A stretch of 64,000 bases of DNA, from NCBI GenBank assembly GCA_007748055.1, contig CP036279.1, positions 744,001 through 808,000 of the forward strand. The letters are read 5' to 3'. This DNA is from Kolteria novifilia (lineage in GTDB: Bacteria > Planctomycetota > Planctomycetia > Kolteriales > Kolteriaceae). Positions 15,779-23,936 of the stretch are shown in pieces; the stretch's first letter is position 1, and each line of letters opens with the position of its first letter. The position numbers and the translations under genes were made by a program. Below the pieces are notes generated by a model. It saw only the letters and a program-made list of their open reading frames with translations. It had not been told where the DNA came from and did not search any database.

Positions 15779-17917
15779 ATGAAGGACCGCATCAGCATCA
15801 CGTTTCTCGGCGGGGCGGAGGAGATCGGCGCGTCGTGTCAAGTGATTGACATCGGCGAGACTCGCGTCGTCGTCGATTGCGGCCAACGTCTCAACGCGCC
15901 CAAGGGCGAGGCGCTCCCCGATCTCTCCTACCTGGAGAAGGGACCGCCGGTCAGCGCCGTTCTCGTCACGCATGCCCACACCGACCACATCGGCGCCCTG
16001 CCGGCGATCGACCCGTACCTTCCCAAGGGATGCCCGATTCTGGCGACGGAAGCGACCCTAGAACTCTCGCGGGTGATGCTCCACGACACTCGGCGCATCA
16101 TGGAGAAGTACCGGCAGGATGCGGGTGAGATGCCCCTTTTCGCACCGGGCTTGGTTTCGACGGCGATCGATCGCATGAAGTCCGTGGCCTGGGGACGGGC
16201 GATGCGGCTGGGTGACGCGGGCGTCAAAGCGACCTGGTTTCCCTCCGGGCACCTGCTCGGGGCCGCGATGATCGAGATTGCCGGGCCCACCACATCGGTA
16301 CTGGTCAGCGGCGATGTCTCCGTCGGCGACCAATACGCGGTTCCCGGCGCGTTCGCTCCCAGCATCCGACCCGATGTCTTGGTGCTCGAGAGCACCTACG
16401 GCGACCGGATGCACGCTCATCGGCCGACGCAATACGATCGCATCATCGAGCGGGTTCGCCAATGTTACGAAACCGGCGGCTCGATCCTCTTTCCCACTTT
16501 CGCCTTGGGGCGGGCCCAGGAGATCCTCCTGCTCCTCGGTCACGCGATGCGGCGTGGAAAGCTTAGCCCCAACCTCCCGGTCTATGCCGACGGTTTGGTC
16601 CGGCCGATCTCCGAGGTCTACGACCAGTTCCCCGACGAACTCGCTCCGGAAGCACGCCGGCTTTGGGAGTCCGGGCTCAACCCGGTCTTCCCGCGCGACC
16701 TGCCGGTTCGGCCTGTTGTCAGCAATGGGCAACGCCAGCGCATCGCCCAGGAGGGACGCTGCGTCGTGGTCGCCTCCAGCGGAATGCTCCACGGTGGGGC
16801 GAGTCAGTTCTACGCGACGCAGTGGATCGGTTCGCCGCGGAATCTCATCCTCATCACCGGCTATCAGGACGAAGAGTCACCCGGCCAGGCGCTGCTCGAT
16901 CTCGCCGAGACAGTCGAGGATCGGCGCTACTTCCCGCTCGGCGGCGTCTGGACCGAAGTTGGGTGTGCCGTCGAAGCCTGCCCTCTCTCGGCGCACGCCG
17001 ACGGGGGAGAGTTGACCGCCCTGGCCAGCAAGTTCAAGTCGAAGCTCGTGCTCCTGGTTCATGGCGACGGTTCGGCTCGAGAGGGGCTCGCACGCCAACT
17101 GATGCGGGCGGGGATTAGCGATGTTGGGATTCCCGTCAACGGCGAGACCGTCGACTTCGAACCGGGGTGGTCGCGACGACCCGTCACGCGCACGAGTCCA
17201 CTCCAGGAGTGGCCGCCTTGGGACCCGACACAGTCGCGAGCGTTGAACCTCGCCGAGATCCACTACTGGCTGTGTGGCCTGTCGCCTCCGGTCCCGTGGA
17301 TCACGCTCGAGGAGTTGGTCGAGATCTGGAAGCAACCCCAAACGGTCACCGCGGCCGACCGCCGCGTCGTCCGCGAAGCGATCTACGGAAGCGATCAGTC
17401 CTACTTCATCCCCGACCGGCGGCGGCCCTTCATCCTCCGGGTCACCGCCCGGGATCGCATCGTTCCGGAAGGAGTGGTGACACCGACGACCCCCGTCGAA
17501 CGGGCGCGAGCATCCTTGCGTGGGATGTTTCCCGAGGAGACCGGCCTCGTGCGAACCGGCTTCTACCCCGAGGAGCGGGTCGCCGAACTGACCTTCCGTT
17601 TCCCCCGCGCCGCCGAACGTCATCTCGCGCAGCGACTGCAGGAGTGGTCGCGGCAGAGTGGCTGGGCGATCCGCTTGGTGGAGGGAACCAGTGATGACGA
17701 CTTGCTGCGGGCGTTGCACGAACGACTCGCCCCCGAGCACGAGGCCGAAACCCGTATTGATCACGAGCACTCACTGATCGAGGTCCGGTTCGACGCCGAT
17801 CCGGCGATCTCCGAAGCGACCCGCGAGCGGTTTCATCGTCAGACCGGCTACGAACTCTTCGTCAATGTCGAGCCGGAAGGGGCTCGGTCGACTTCCAATT
17901 CCTCGACGATCGGTTGA
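15779..17917 (+). CDS. beta-CASP metallo-beta-lactamase protein with large C-terminal extension
   Basis: 712 residues. The metallo-beta-lactamase core carries THAHTDH (about 64-70), SGHLLGAAM, GDVS and LESTYGDR. The beta-CASP region includes FPTFALGRAQEILLLLGH and GGASQFY, and PLSAHADGGEL (about 403-413) supplies the last zinc-site His. These mark the CPSF73-like RNA/DNA nuclease group. The core ends near residue 440; the remaining 270 residues are not part of the standard family (AL...EIHYWLCGLSPPVPWITLEELVEIW) and look like an extra helical/alpha-beta domain. The DUF971 gene overlaps its stop codon. Substrate unknown. Confidence 0.87.
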   Translation: MKDRISITFLGGAEEIGASCQVIDIGETRVVVDCGQRLNAPKGEALPDLSYLEKGPPVSAVLVTHAHTDHIGALPAIDPYLPKGCPILATEATLELSRVMLHDTRRIMEKYRQDAGEMPLFAPGLVSTAIDRMKSVAWGRAMRLGDAGVKATWFPSGHLLGAAMIEIAGPTTSVLVSGDVSVGDQYAVPGAFAPSIRPDVLVLESTYGDRMHAHRPTQYDRIIERVRQCYETGGSILFPTFALGRAQEILLLLGHAMRRGKLSPNLPVYADGLVRPISEVYDQFPDELAPEARRLWESGLNPVFPRDLPVRPVVSNGQRQRIAQEGRCVVVASSGMLHGGASQFYATQWIGSPRNLILITGYQDEESPGQALLDLAETVEDRRYFPLGGVWTEVGCAVEACPLSAHADGGELTALASKFKSKLVLLVHGDGSAREGLARQLMRAGISDVGIPVNGETVDFEPGWSRRPVTRTSPLQEWPPWDPTQSRALNLAEIHYWLCGLSPPVPWITLEELVEIWKQPQTVTAADRRVVREAIYGSDQSYFIPDRRRPFILRVTARDRIVPEGVVTPTTPVERARASLRGMFPEETGLVRTGFYPEERVAELTFRFPRAAERHLAQRLQEWSRQSGWAIRLVEGTSDDDLLRALHERLAPEHEAETRIDHEHSLIEVRFDADPAISEATRERFHRQTGYELFVNVEPEGARSTSNSSTIG

Positions 17918-17925
17918 GCCTCGCC

Positions 17926-18234
17926 ATGGTGCCCCCTCCCAAAGCGGTCCGCTTGGACAAGACGACCAACCGGCTGGAGTTGTCGTGGCCTGATGGTCAC
18001 GCGAAGAGCCATGCCGCCCACCTGTTGCGATGCGAGTGCCGCTGCGCTTCCTGCGTCGACGAAGTGACCGGCGTGCGCATTCTCGACATCGCGAGCGTGC
18101 CGGCCGACATCGCGATCGTCGGCGCCAACCTGGTTGGCAACTACGCCATCAAGCTCGTCTTCAGTGACGGTCACGATCTGGGTCTGTTCACCTGGGACCG
18201 CCTCCACGACTTGGACGATCCCGCCACCACTTGA
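17926..18234 (+). CDS. DUF971 (GBBH-like N-terminal) domain protein
   Basis: 102 residues from the ATG at 17926; a TTG at 17914 that overlaps the stop of the preceding gene (TTGA) is the alternative. The DUF971 pattern is visible: LDKTTNRLELSWPDG, HLLRCECRCASC, then GNYAIKLVFSDGHDLGLFTW. In this family the Cys pair and His/Asp residues suggest metal binding; related proteins associate with Fe-S assembly or Mrp-type ATPases, but function here is unknown. Tight coupling to the nuclease-like gene suggests joint expression. Confidence 0.85.
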   Translation: MVPPPKAVRLDKTTNRLELSWPDGHAKSHAAHLLRCECRCASCVDEVTGVRILDIASVPADIAIVGANLVGNYAIKLVFSDGHDLGLFTWDRLHDLDDPATT

Positions 18235-18371
18235 TGTCACGTCGTGATCTCTTGTCGTCTCGGGTGCCATGCCTCATGCTCGCGTGGGCAGGCGCGGAAG
18301 TTAAGATGTGCCGTGGTCGCCCTTTTTAGGGTGGCGCTCGAGTGTCGACGCTCCCGCGCTCGCCATCGCGA

Positions 18372-19442
18372 TCAAAGGGCTTCGACGCGCTCTTTGTTCT
18401 TGATCATCAGGTAGAGAAAGAAGGGACCGCCCAAGAGGGAGGTGAGGATTCCCAGGCGAATTTCGTCGGGGGGCATCGCCGTCCGGGAGATCAAATCCGC
18501 GAACACGATCAGGCACGCGCCTCCCAGAAAGCTGGTTAGGACGAGGATGCGGTGTTCGGGCCCCACGAAGAGCCTCAGCACATGGGGAACGATCAGGCCC
18601 ACGAAGACCACCACGCCGCTGGCCGAGACGCACGTCCCCGTGATCATCGCGGCGAGAAAGAGCATGTTGCGCCGGCTCGCTTGAACGTTGATGCCCAGCG
18701 ACAACGCGGTCTCCTCGCCCAACGCCAGGATGTTCAAGTCGCGCGAGTGGAGCAAGAGTAGGCCACATCCCCCGAGGACGAGCGGGGTTGCCATCGCGAC
18801 GTCGGCCCAGCCCGCCCGTTGCATGCCGCCCATCAGCCAAAAGATGATCTGTCGCCCAACCTCCCAGTTCGGAAGGGAGATCGACAGCACGAACGAGGTC
18901 ATGGCGGTCGCGATGCCGCCGACCGCGATTCCCGAGAGAAGGAGCGTCGCCGTCGACGTATGACCGCGAACAGTCGAGATCAGGTAGACGAGAAAGGTCG
19001 TCACGATCGCCCCGACGAAAGCCATCAACGGCAGGACCAACATCGAGGCGAGTGCCCAGCCCGTCGCCATGCTGATCACGGCTCCGAGCGACGCCCCGGC
19101 GGAAATGCCGATCACTCCGGGCTCGGCCATCGGGTTGCGGAAGAGTCCCTGCATCACCGCGCCCGCGACCGCGAGTCCGCCGCCGACCAAGACGCCGACC
19201 AAGACTCGTGGCAGCCGGACCTGGAGTAGGACGATCTCCTGCCATGGTTCCCAAGTGGTGATCGAGAGGCCGAGGGTCGACTTGACGAGGATGCCCACGA
19301 TCTCCAGCGGCGAGATTGGCGCCGCTCCCGCGGCGATGGAGAGCCCCATGGCCGCGACGAGCAGTCCGATCAACGAGCCGACAACGATGCCGGGCCGCGA
19401 GGCATGCTGGAGGTCAACCGCATTGGCCGACGGGTCGCTCAC
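18372..19442 (-). CDS. FecCD/BtuC-family ABC transporter permease
   Basis: 356 residues, roughly ten membrane helices. The GTG start at 19442 overlaps the stop of the binding-protein gene (GTGA). Family hallmarks: LPRVLVGVLVGGGLAVAGAVMQ near residue 75, GVIGISAGASLGA, and the ATPase-coupling helix near GEETALSLGI. It moves vitamin B12, siderophore or heme ligands across the inner membrane with a cognate ATPase. No ATP-binding subunit is present here, so one must be borrowed from elsewhere. A cobalamin riboswitch upstream of the operon argues for a corrinoid substrate. Confidence 0.92.
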   Translation of the reverse strand: MSDPSANAVDLQHASRPGIVVGSLIGLLVAAMGLSIAAGAAPISPLEIVGILVKSTLGLSITTWEPWQEIVLLQVRLPRVLVGVLVGGGLAVAGAVMQGLFRNPMAEPGVIGISAGASLGAVISMATGWALASMLVLPLMAFVGAIVTTFLVYLISTVRGHTSTATLLLSGIAVGGIATAMTSFVLSISLPNWEVGRQIIFWLMGGMQRAGWADVAMATPLVLGGCGLLLLHSRDLNILALGEETALSLGINVQASRRNMLFLAAMITGTCVSASGVVVFVGLIVPHVLRLFVGPEHRILVLTSFLGGACLIVFADLISRTAMPPDEIRLGILTSLLGGPFFLYLMIKNKERVEAL

Positions 19443-20473
19443 TCGCTGTCTCCCTGTTGGCTGGACTGACTTGGAAACGCGGGAATTTCCACGTTCTCGA
19501 AGAGCGTCGGATGAATGACTCGGCCGAGAGCCAGAGCTCCCCGGACAATGTGATGGGAGATGCATCCGAGTTCGGGGGCCGGGACCAGATGGACTCGCCG
19601 GTGACGGACGGCGGTCACCCCTTGCCAGCTTGGATCGTCGATCACGCTCGAACGGGGATCGATCGGCGGGTCGTCCCCCTCGGCGTAGGGGTTGGTCATC
19701 ACGATCACCTCCGGGTCGAGCGCGATGGCGAGCTCCTTCGAGATCGGCCCGTGCCCCACCAGTCCGGCTTCCACCGCGACGTTCGTTCCCCCGGCGGCGG
19801 TAAGCATCTCGTCGAAGAGGGTCGCCGCGCCCGCCGAGAACCCGCCGCGATAGAGGAGGACACGTGGCTTGGCCGCGGCACGCGATCCCGCCGCCGCCAC
19901 GACGCCGAGCGAATCGCTCATCCAATGGAGGATCTCGCTGGCTCGTTCCCTCTCGTCAGTGATCACGCCAAGGAGCTTGATGTTGTGACGGATGTCCGCC
20001 AAGGTCTCGTAGCGGCCGAAGCGGAAGGTGGTGATTCCGGCTTGCTTGAGCGTGCTGACTGTCGGGATTTCGGTGAAGCGCGCCGCCAGAACGATGTCCG
20101 GTCGCAGAGAAATGATGCGTTCGAGGCTCGTTCCGACCACCGTTGGGAAGCCCTTGGCTTCCGCGACGCAGTTGGAGACGCTCGGCGTCGTGGCGATGGG
20201 CGTCAGTGCGGTGATGCGCTTGTGGTCGACCAGTTCGAGAAGGATCTCGTCGGTCGCGAGCATGAGCGAGACGATCCGTTGGGGGGGCCGATCGATCCGG
20301 ATGGGGTGGCCGTAGCCGTCGGTCACCGTGACGGGGAAGTCTTGGCGCACGATCGTGCCGGGGTTGTTGGGGACGCCCAGCCACATGGGCGCTCGTGGAG
20401 CGTTCGTCGTCAGGAGATGGCCTGCGAGGAAGAGCAGGCCGATCGTTCCGAGCGTAAGGAGCGTTCGGGACAC
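19439..20473 (-). CDS. BtuF/FepB-like periplasmic substrate-binding protein
   Basis: 344 residues. The GTG at 20473 is chosen because GAGGAAA lies just upstream and a signal segment follows (TLLTLGTIGLLFLAGHLL); the longer frame contains a non-coding-looking extension. The PBP2 (class III) pattern is seen: RIDRPPQRIVSLMLATDEILLELV, RPDIVLAARFTEIPTV, GVITDERERASEIL, ALDPEVIVM. It captures a corrinoid or other chelate in the periplasm and hands it to the permease encoded next. There is no lipobox, so it is likely soluble or held by an uncleaved N-terminal helix. Substrate inferred from the riboswitch. Confidence 0.88.
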   Translation of the reverse strand: MSRTLLTLGTIGLLFLAGHLLTTNAPRAPMWLGVPNNPGTIVRQDFPVTVTDGYGHPIRIDRPPQRIVSLMLATDEILLELVDHKRITALTPIATTPSVSNCVAEAKGFPTVVGTSLERIISLRPDIVLAARFTEIPTVSTLKQAGITTFRFGRYETLADIRHNIKLLGVITDERERASEILHWMSDSLGVVAAAGSRAAAKPRVLLYRGGFSAGAATLFDEMLTAAGGTNVAVEAGLVGHGPISKELAIALDPEVIVMTNPYAEGDDPPIDPRSSVIDDPSWQGVTAVRHRRVHLVPAPELGCISHHIVRGALALGRVIHPTLFENVEIPAFPSQSSQQGDSE

Positions 20474-20622
20474 GTCGACTTTCCTCGTGAACGGTGGCGT
20501 GACTACCCACGCAAGTGTTGTCCAAGCATGCTCGCGCCAACGCGGGTATCGGCCCCGAACATCACTTTGGCCCAAGTGGGCACTTGCAAGAGGGACAACC
20601 AACGGCGAGCCGTTCTGGAGAT

Positions 20623-21201
20623 CTACCCGTGGACGAGCTTCGTGGAGGTTCGGTCCTTGGGATCGGGTTCCAAGCCGAGATACGTCTTTCTCAGGTCGTC
20701 CCATAAGTTCAGCCGAGACCAGTCGGGAGTCTTGAGGACCTTCATCTCGTCACTGAGAAAGGGATTGGGGAGAAAGATCGTCAGTTGGTTGTCGCCGTTG
20801 CCGTTGAACATGCGGAAGCCCCAATGCCCGACGCAGCGGTCGTCGGTGATGCCACGATAGAACTCGGCCCGGGCGGTTTGTCGTTGCTTCGCGACCTCCA
20901 ATTCCGTCGGCCGACCCGGCATCCCCTTGGTCGTGCCGATGCAGAGATGAAAGTGCCACGGTCCGAAGTCGACCGTCAAGTACCCGTCGAGTAGGCCGAT
21001 CTTCTTGGGCGGGCCGGGCGCTTTGATTTCGAAGACCGATCCCTGCACCATCGTCCCGAAGTAGAACTCTTGCCAGTGATTGGCGAAGAGATCTTCCAAC
21101 AGTCGCTTCAGGAACTCCTCGTCGGTGGGGAGGGGAAAGATTTCGAGCGTGCCCGTCCCCGGTTCGTTGACGGTGATGGGAGTGCTGGTACTGGAATTCA
21201 T
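20623..21201 (-). CDS. conserved-looking cytosolic protein of unknown function in the B12 operon
   Basis: 192 residues, no signal or membrane segment. Notable segments are DEEFLKRLLEDLFANHWQEF, GYLTVDFGPWHFHLCIGTTK and GHWGFRMFNGNGDNQLTIFL. The HFHLC cluster (two His and a Cys) could bind a metal or the corrin ligand. I do not recognise the family. The start codon overlaps the stop of the lipoprotein gene (ATGA), and the binding-protein gene starts 149 bases further on. The operon position under the cobalamin riboswitch links it to corrinoid handling. Confidence 0.75.
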   Translation of the reverse strand: MNSSTSTPITVNEPGTGTLEIFPLPTDEEFLKRLLEDLFANHWQEFYFGTMVQGSVFEIKAPGPPKKIGLLDGYLTVDFGPWHFHLCIGTTKGMPGRPTELEVAKQRQTARAEFYRGITDDRCVGHWGFRMFNGNGDNQLTIFLPNPFLSDEMKVLKTPDWSRLNLWDDLRKTYLGLEPDPKDRTSTKLVHG

Positions 21202-21527
21202 GGAGTTGTCTCCTCGGTGGATGGCGGACTGATCTTCGCGATCGCTTGGCTCGCGGCCTCGCGAACGCGCTTGTCCTTGTCCCGCTCGGCGATTTCCTTT
21301 AGCCGCTCGGCGAAGGGTCGCGCTTGGGCTCCGAGGCGCCCGAGAGTGGTCGCGCTCTGAAGCCGAACGCTTGCTCGAGACGAGTCGAGTCCCTTGACCA
21401 ATTGCATGAGTTGGTCACGGGAAAGGTCGGTTTGAACCTCGGCCTCGACGGCAGTCGGCGCGGGCGGTGGTGTTGAGTCGGAACAACCGAGGAAACCAAG
21501 GAGAAGAAAGCCGTAGCGGATACGCAT
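21198..21527 (-). CDS. small HEAT-repeat lipoprotein
   Basis: 109 residues from the ATG at 21527, with GGAGAAGG just upstream. The signal ends with a lipobox, FLLLGFLGC, predicting lipidation and anchorage. After a Pro-rich spacer come one or two HEAT-like helical hairpins (DQLMQLVKGLDSSRASVRLQ, LKEIAERDKDKRVREAASQA). HEAT hairpins usually mediate protein contacts. It lies 13 bases after the DUF1559 gene and overlaps the next gene by four, so it belongs to the same messenger. Confidence 0.75.
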   Translation of the reverse strand: MRIRYGFLLLGFLGCSDSTPPPAPTAVEAEVQTDLSRDQLMQLVKGLDSSRASVRLQSATTLGRLGAQARPFAERLKEIAERDKDKRVREAASQAIAKISPPSTEETTP

Positions 21528-21540
21528 CAACCTTCTCCTT

Positions 21541-22362
21541 CTATTCGTGATCAAACAAGCTGTCGTCGTTGCCCAGGTCGTGGAGATCCTTCTCTTTCCG
21601 CAGCTCGAGTTCGGCGGGCGTCGTCCACGAAGCTGGGGGATTGCGCGAAGGAATCATCGCTTCGACGTGGCCGTCGACGAAGAGGACGTTCGCGACACCC
21701 TGGTGGCGAAAATGGACGGTCGGGTATTGGTTCGAAGGGGGATCGAGGTAGTGGTTTTCCTCTAGCACTGGCGACGCGTACGACCAGGCGTTGACGCGCG
21801 CCGAGTCGGCGAACGCGATCGTCTTCGATGTCGACGTTACCTTCGTCCATCGATAGGTCACAGGACTGGAGAGAGTCCAAGGATCGGCAGCCGAGATCGG
21901 GCTGACGCCGGGGCCAAGATAGACGTAGTTGTAGGCGTAGCCGGAGGTCGCTCCCGCGAAGCGGAAGGTGAAGGCTCCTTCGCGGAACTCGGGGCAGCGG
22001 CCAATCGTCGCCGTGCCCTCCATGTAGGGCATTAGGTAGCCTTGCTGAACGTCGATCTCTCGATCCGCGCCGGGATTGTTGTCGAGGACGGCCCCGAACC
22101 AGTAGCTCTCGGGGAGTTGCGGGTCGGCCCAGTTGTGAGTCGATGCCGGCATGAACTGGCCGCCGTTGGCCTCGACATAGAGACTCAGCGCGACGCCCAT
22201 TTGGCGAAGGTTGCTAGAGCACTGCATGCGCCTGGCCGCCCCTCGTGCTTGTTGCACCGCGGGGAGCAAGAGGCCGATGAGAATAGCGATGATCGCGATG
22301 ACCACCAGCAATTCGATGAGGGTAAAAGCTGGATGCGCGGAACGATGGCGTGGTACGGACAT
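21541..22362 (-). CDS. DUF1559 prepilin-like protein under a cobalamin riboswitch
   Basis: 273 residues from the ATG at 22362, which has a strong GGGAGGTG. The prepilin signature [19 protein letters not shown] is followed by [20 protein letters not shown], the DUF1559 signature. The residue before the processing site is Ala in place of the usual Gly. Near the C-terminus, [20 protein letters not shown] gives the H-X9-DG motif. It is the first gene after the riboswitch and heads the BtuF/BtuC-like operon. A role as a pseudopilin or surface scaffold for corrinoid capture is inferred only from this position. Confidence 0.92.
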   Translation of the reverse strand: MSVPRHRSAHPAFTLIELLVVIAIIAILIGLLLPAVQQARGAARRMQCSSNLRQMGVALSLYVEANGGQFMPASTHNWADPQLPESYWFGAVLDNNPGADREIDVQQGYLMPYMEGTATIGRCPEFREGAFTFRFAGATSGYAYNYVYLGPGVSPISAADPWTLSSPVTYRWTKVTSTSKTIAFADSARVNAWSYASPVLEENHYLDPPSNQYPTVHFRHQGVANVLFVDGHVEAMIPSRNPPASWTTPAELELRKEKDLHDLGNDDSLFDHE

Positions 22363-22494
22363 AGAAGCACCTCCCGTGGCCGGCTGGGTCCGAGCCGGCA
22401 TCTCTCGTCGGTGCCTGGTTGGTGGGGGGAGAAGGTGGAGGTTGCGCGGAAGATCCACCTGACCCCGCGCCGGGTACCGCGACGTTTGGGTTGT

Positions 22495-22665
22495 GAGACG
22501 GGCAGGTCTTCTGGCTTTCGGCGTTCGCGGCCAGTCGGCGCCTTCCCATCCGCTTGGCGGACAGTGGCTGATGCCGACGGGCCTTGCCGATCACAGCGGC
22601 GGCCCCGCGACGGATTCTCACCGTCTTCCCTATTCTCGCGAGAAACGATCTCGCGCACCTGTCTC
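22495..22665 (-). promoter_or_regulatory. cobalamin riboswitch aptamer
   Basis: Read on the minus strand, the leader contains, in order: an AGGTGC segment, the AATAGGGAAGACGGTG and AATCCG block, GCCGCTGTGA, GCCACTG, GGGAAGG, and a perfect B12 box, AGCCAGAAGACCTGCC. The outer ends GAGAC (22661-22665) and GTCTC (22495-22499) pair to close P1. These are the defining conserved blocks in their standard order. The aptamer lies between bioB and the DUF1559 gene. The 132-base stretch to the start codon holds a perfect 7-bp hairpin (22379-22399) just before the ribosome binding site. Expected effect: repression when adenosylcobalamin or a related corrinoid binds. Confidence 0.95.
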
Positions 22666-22678
22666 GAACAGTGGATCT

Positions 22679-22707
22679 ACGTTACGGAGGAAGGGGACCG
22701 AAGGCAA
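22679..22707 (-). promoter_or_regulatory. probable sigma-70-type promoter of the riboswitch operon
   Basis: On the minus strand TTGCCT (22702-22707) and TAACGT (22679-22684) are 17 bases apart. The predicted transcription start, about seven bases beyond the -10 box, falls directly before the aptamer P1 stem. The boxes are imperfect matches; the position is the stronger argument. Confidence 0.45.
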
Positions 22708-22726
22708 TGAGGGCTCCGGCCGGTGA

Positions 22727-23782
22727 CTAACCAATCACCGTGAGGGGATCCGCTTGCAGTTCCGGCAGTCCGTCGCGGCAGACTTCGAAGCCGAGGTCTT
22801 CGAGCATGCGATAGTCCTCGACCGGGGCCTGTCCCTTGGTGGTGAGGTAGTCGCCGACGAAGAGCGAGTTGGCGGCGTAGAGGCCCATCGGTTGCAGCGT
22901 GCGAAGATGGATCTCGCGTCCGCCGGCGATGCGCAGTTCGCGGTCGGGGTTGGCGAAACGGAAGAGGGCGAGGGCCTTCAGGCAGTAACGCGGGTTGAGT
23001 CCCGAGGAACCTTCCAGCGGCGTGCCGTCGATGGCATTGAGGAAGTTGACGGGGATCGATTCGACCCCGATGTCGCGAAGCGAGAAGGCCATGTCGACGA
23101 CATCCTCATCCTTTTCGCCCATGCCGATGATGCCGCCGGAACAGAGTTCCATGCCCGCGTCGCGGACCGCGCGGAGGGTTTCGACCCGATCGGAGAACCC
23201 GTGGGTGGTGCAGATCTCGCCGTAGTAGTTTTCACTCGAATTGAGGTTATGGTTGACGCGGTCGACTCCCGCTTCCTTGAGGCGCCGGGCCTGGTCGTCG
23301 TCGAGCAAGCCGAGACAAGCGCAGATCTTGATCGGGTATTGATCCTTGATCTTGCGAACGATGGTGGTGACGGTCTCGATCTCGCGTTCGGACGGGCCGC
23401 GGGCGGAGATGACGATGCAGTAGGTTTTCGCCTTGCGTTCGGCGGCGAGGCGGGCCCCTTCGAGGAGCTTCTCTTCGTTGAGCAGGTTGTACTTCGGGAT
23501 CTCGGCGTCGGAGACCTTCGACTGCGAGCAGTAGGAGCAGTCTTCGGGGCAGAGGCCGCTCTTCGCGTTCATCAGGAAGTAGAGCTGGACGCGGTTGCCG
23601 AAGTGGTGATGCCGGACGCGGTAGCAGGCGCTCATCAAGTCGAGCAACTCGATGTCGGGCGATCGCAGGATGGCGAGGCCTTGCTCGAAAGAGAGTGGTT
23701 CGCCGGCAAGTGTTCGTTCGGCCAGATCGTGCCAACGAGTTGTTCCGGGAGTCTGGGTGACGGACAACTCCTGGTCGGACAT
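22727..23782 (-). CDS. bioB: biotin synthase
   Basis: 351 residues. The radical-SAM Cys motif is [10 protein letters not shown], preceded by [37 protein letters not shown] and the Arg-containing [13 protein letters not shown] segment complete the BioB pattern (ligands of the 2Fe-2S cluster and the dethiobiotin site). It inserts sulfur into dethiobiotin, the last step of biotin synthesis. No other bio gene is adjacent. It ends 62 bases before the cobalamin riboswitch on the same strand; an own promoter exists for the riboswitch unit, so the two are probably regulated separately. Confidence 0.97.
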   Translation of the reverse strand: MSDQELSVTQTPGTTRWHDLAERTLAGEPLSFEQGLAILRSPDIELLDLMSACYRVRHHHFGNRVQLYFLMNAKSGLCPEDCSYCSQSKVSDAEIPKYNLLNEEKLLEGARLAAERKAKTYCIVISARGPSEREIETVTTIVRKIKDQYPIKICACLGLLDDDQARRLKEAGVDRVNHNLNSSENYYGEICTTHGFSDRVETLRAVRDAGMELCSGGIIGMGEKDEDVVDMAFSLRDIGVESIPVNFLNAIDGTPLEGSSGLNPRYCLKALALFRFANPDRELRIAGGREIHLRTLQPMGLYAANSLFVGDYLTTKGQAPVEDYRMLEDLGFEVCRDGLPELQADPLTVIG

Positions 23783-23936
23783 TGAGAAACCTCCCTGTGG
23801 CTACCGAAGTCGGCGGCCTGGTCAAACGTCGCGTGATGATTCGTCGGGTAATATACCGCCTCGGGTTGGAGACGGCATCATCTTGGTGGTGGATCGGTAC
23901 AGGAAGTTGGGCTGTCGCTCGAGAAGCGCCTCCCTT

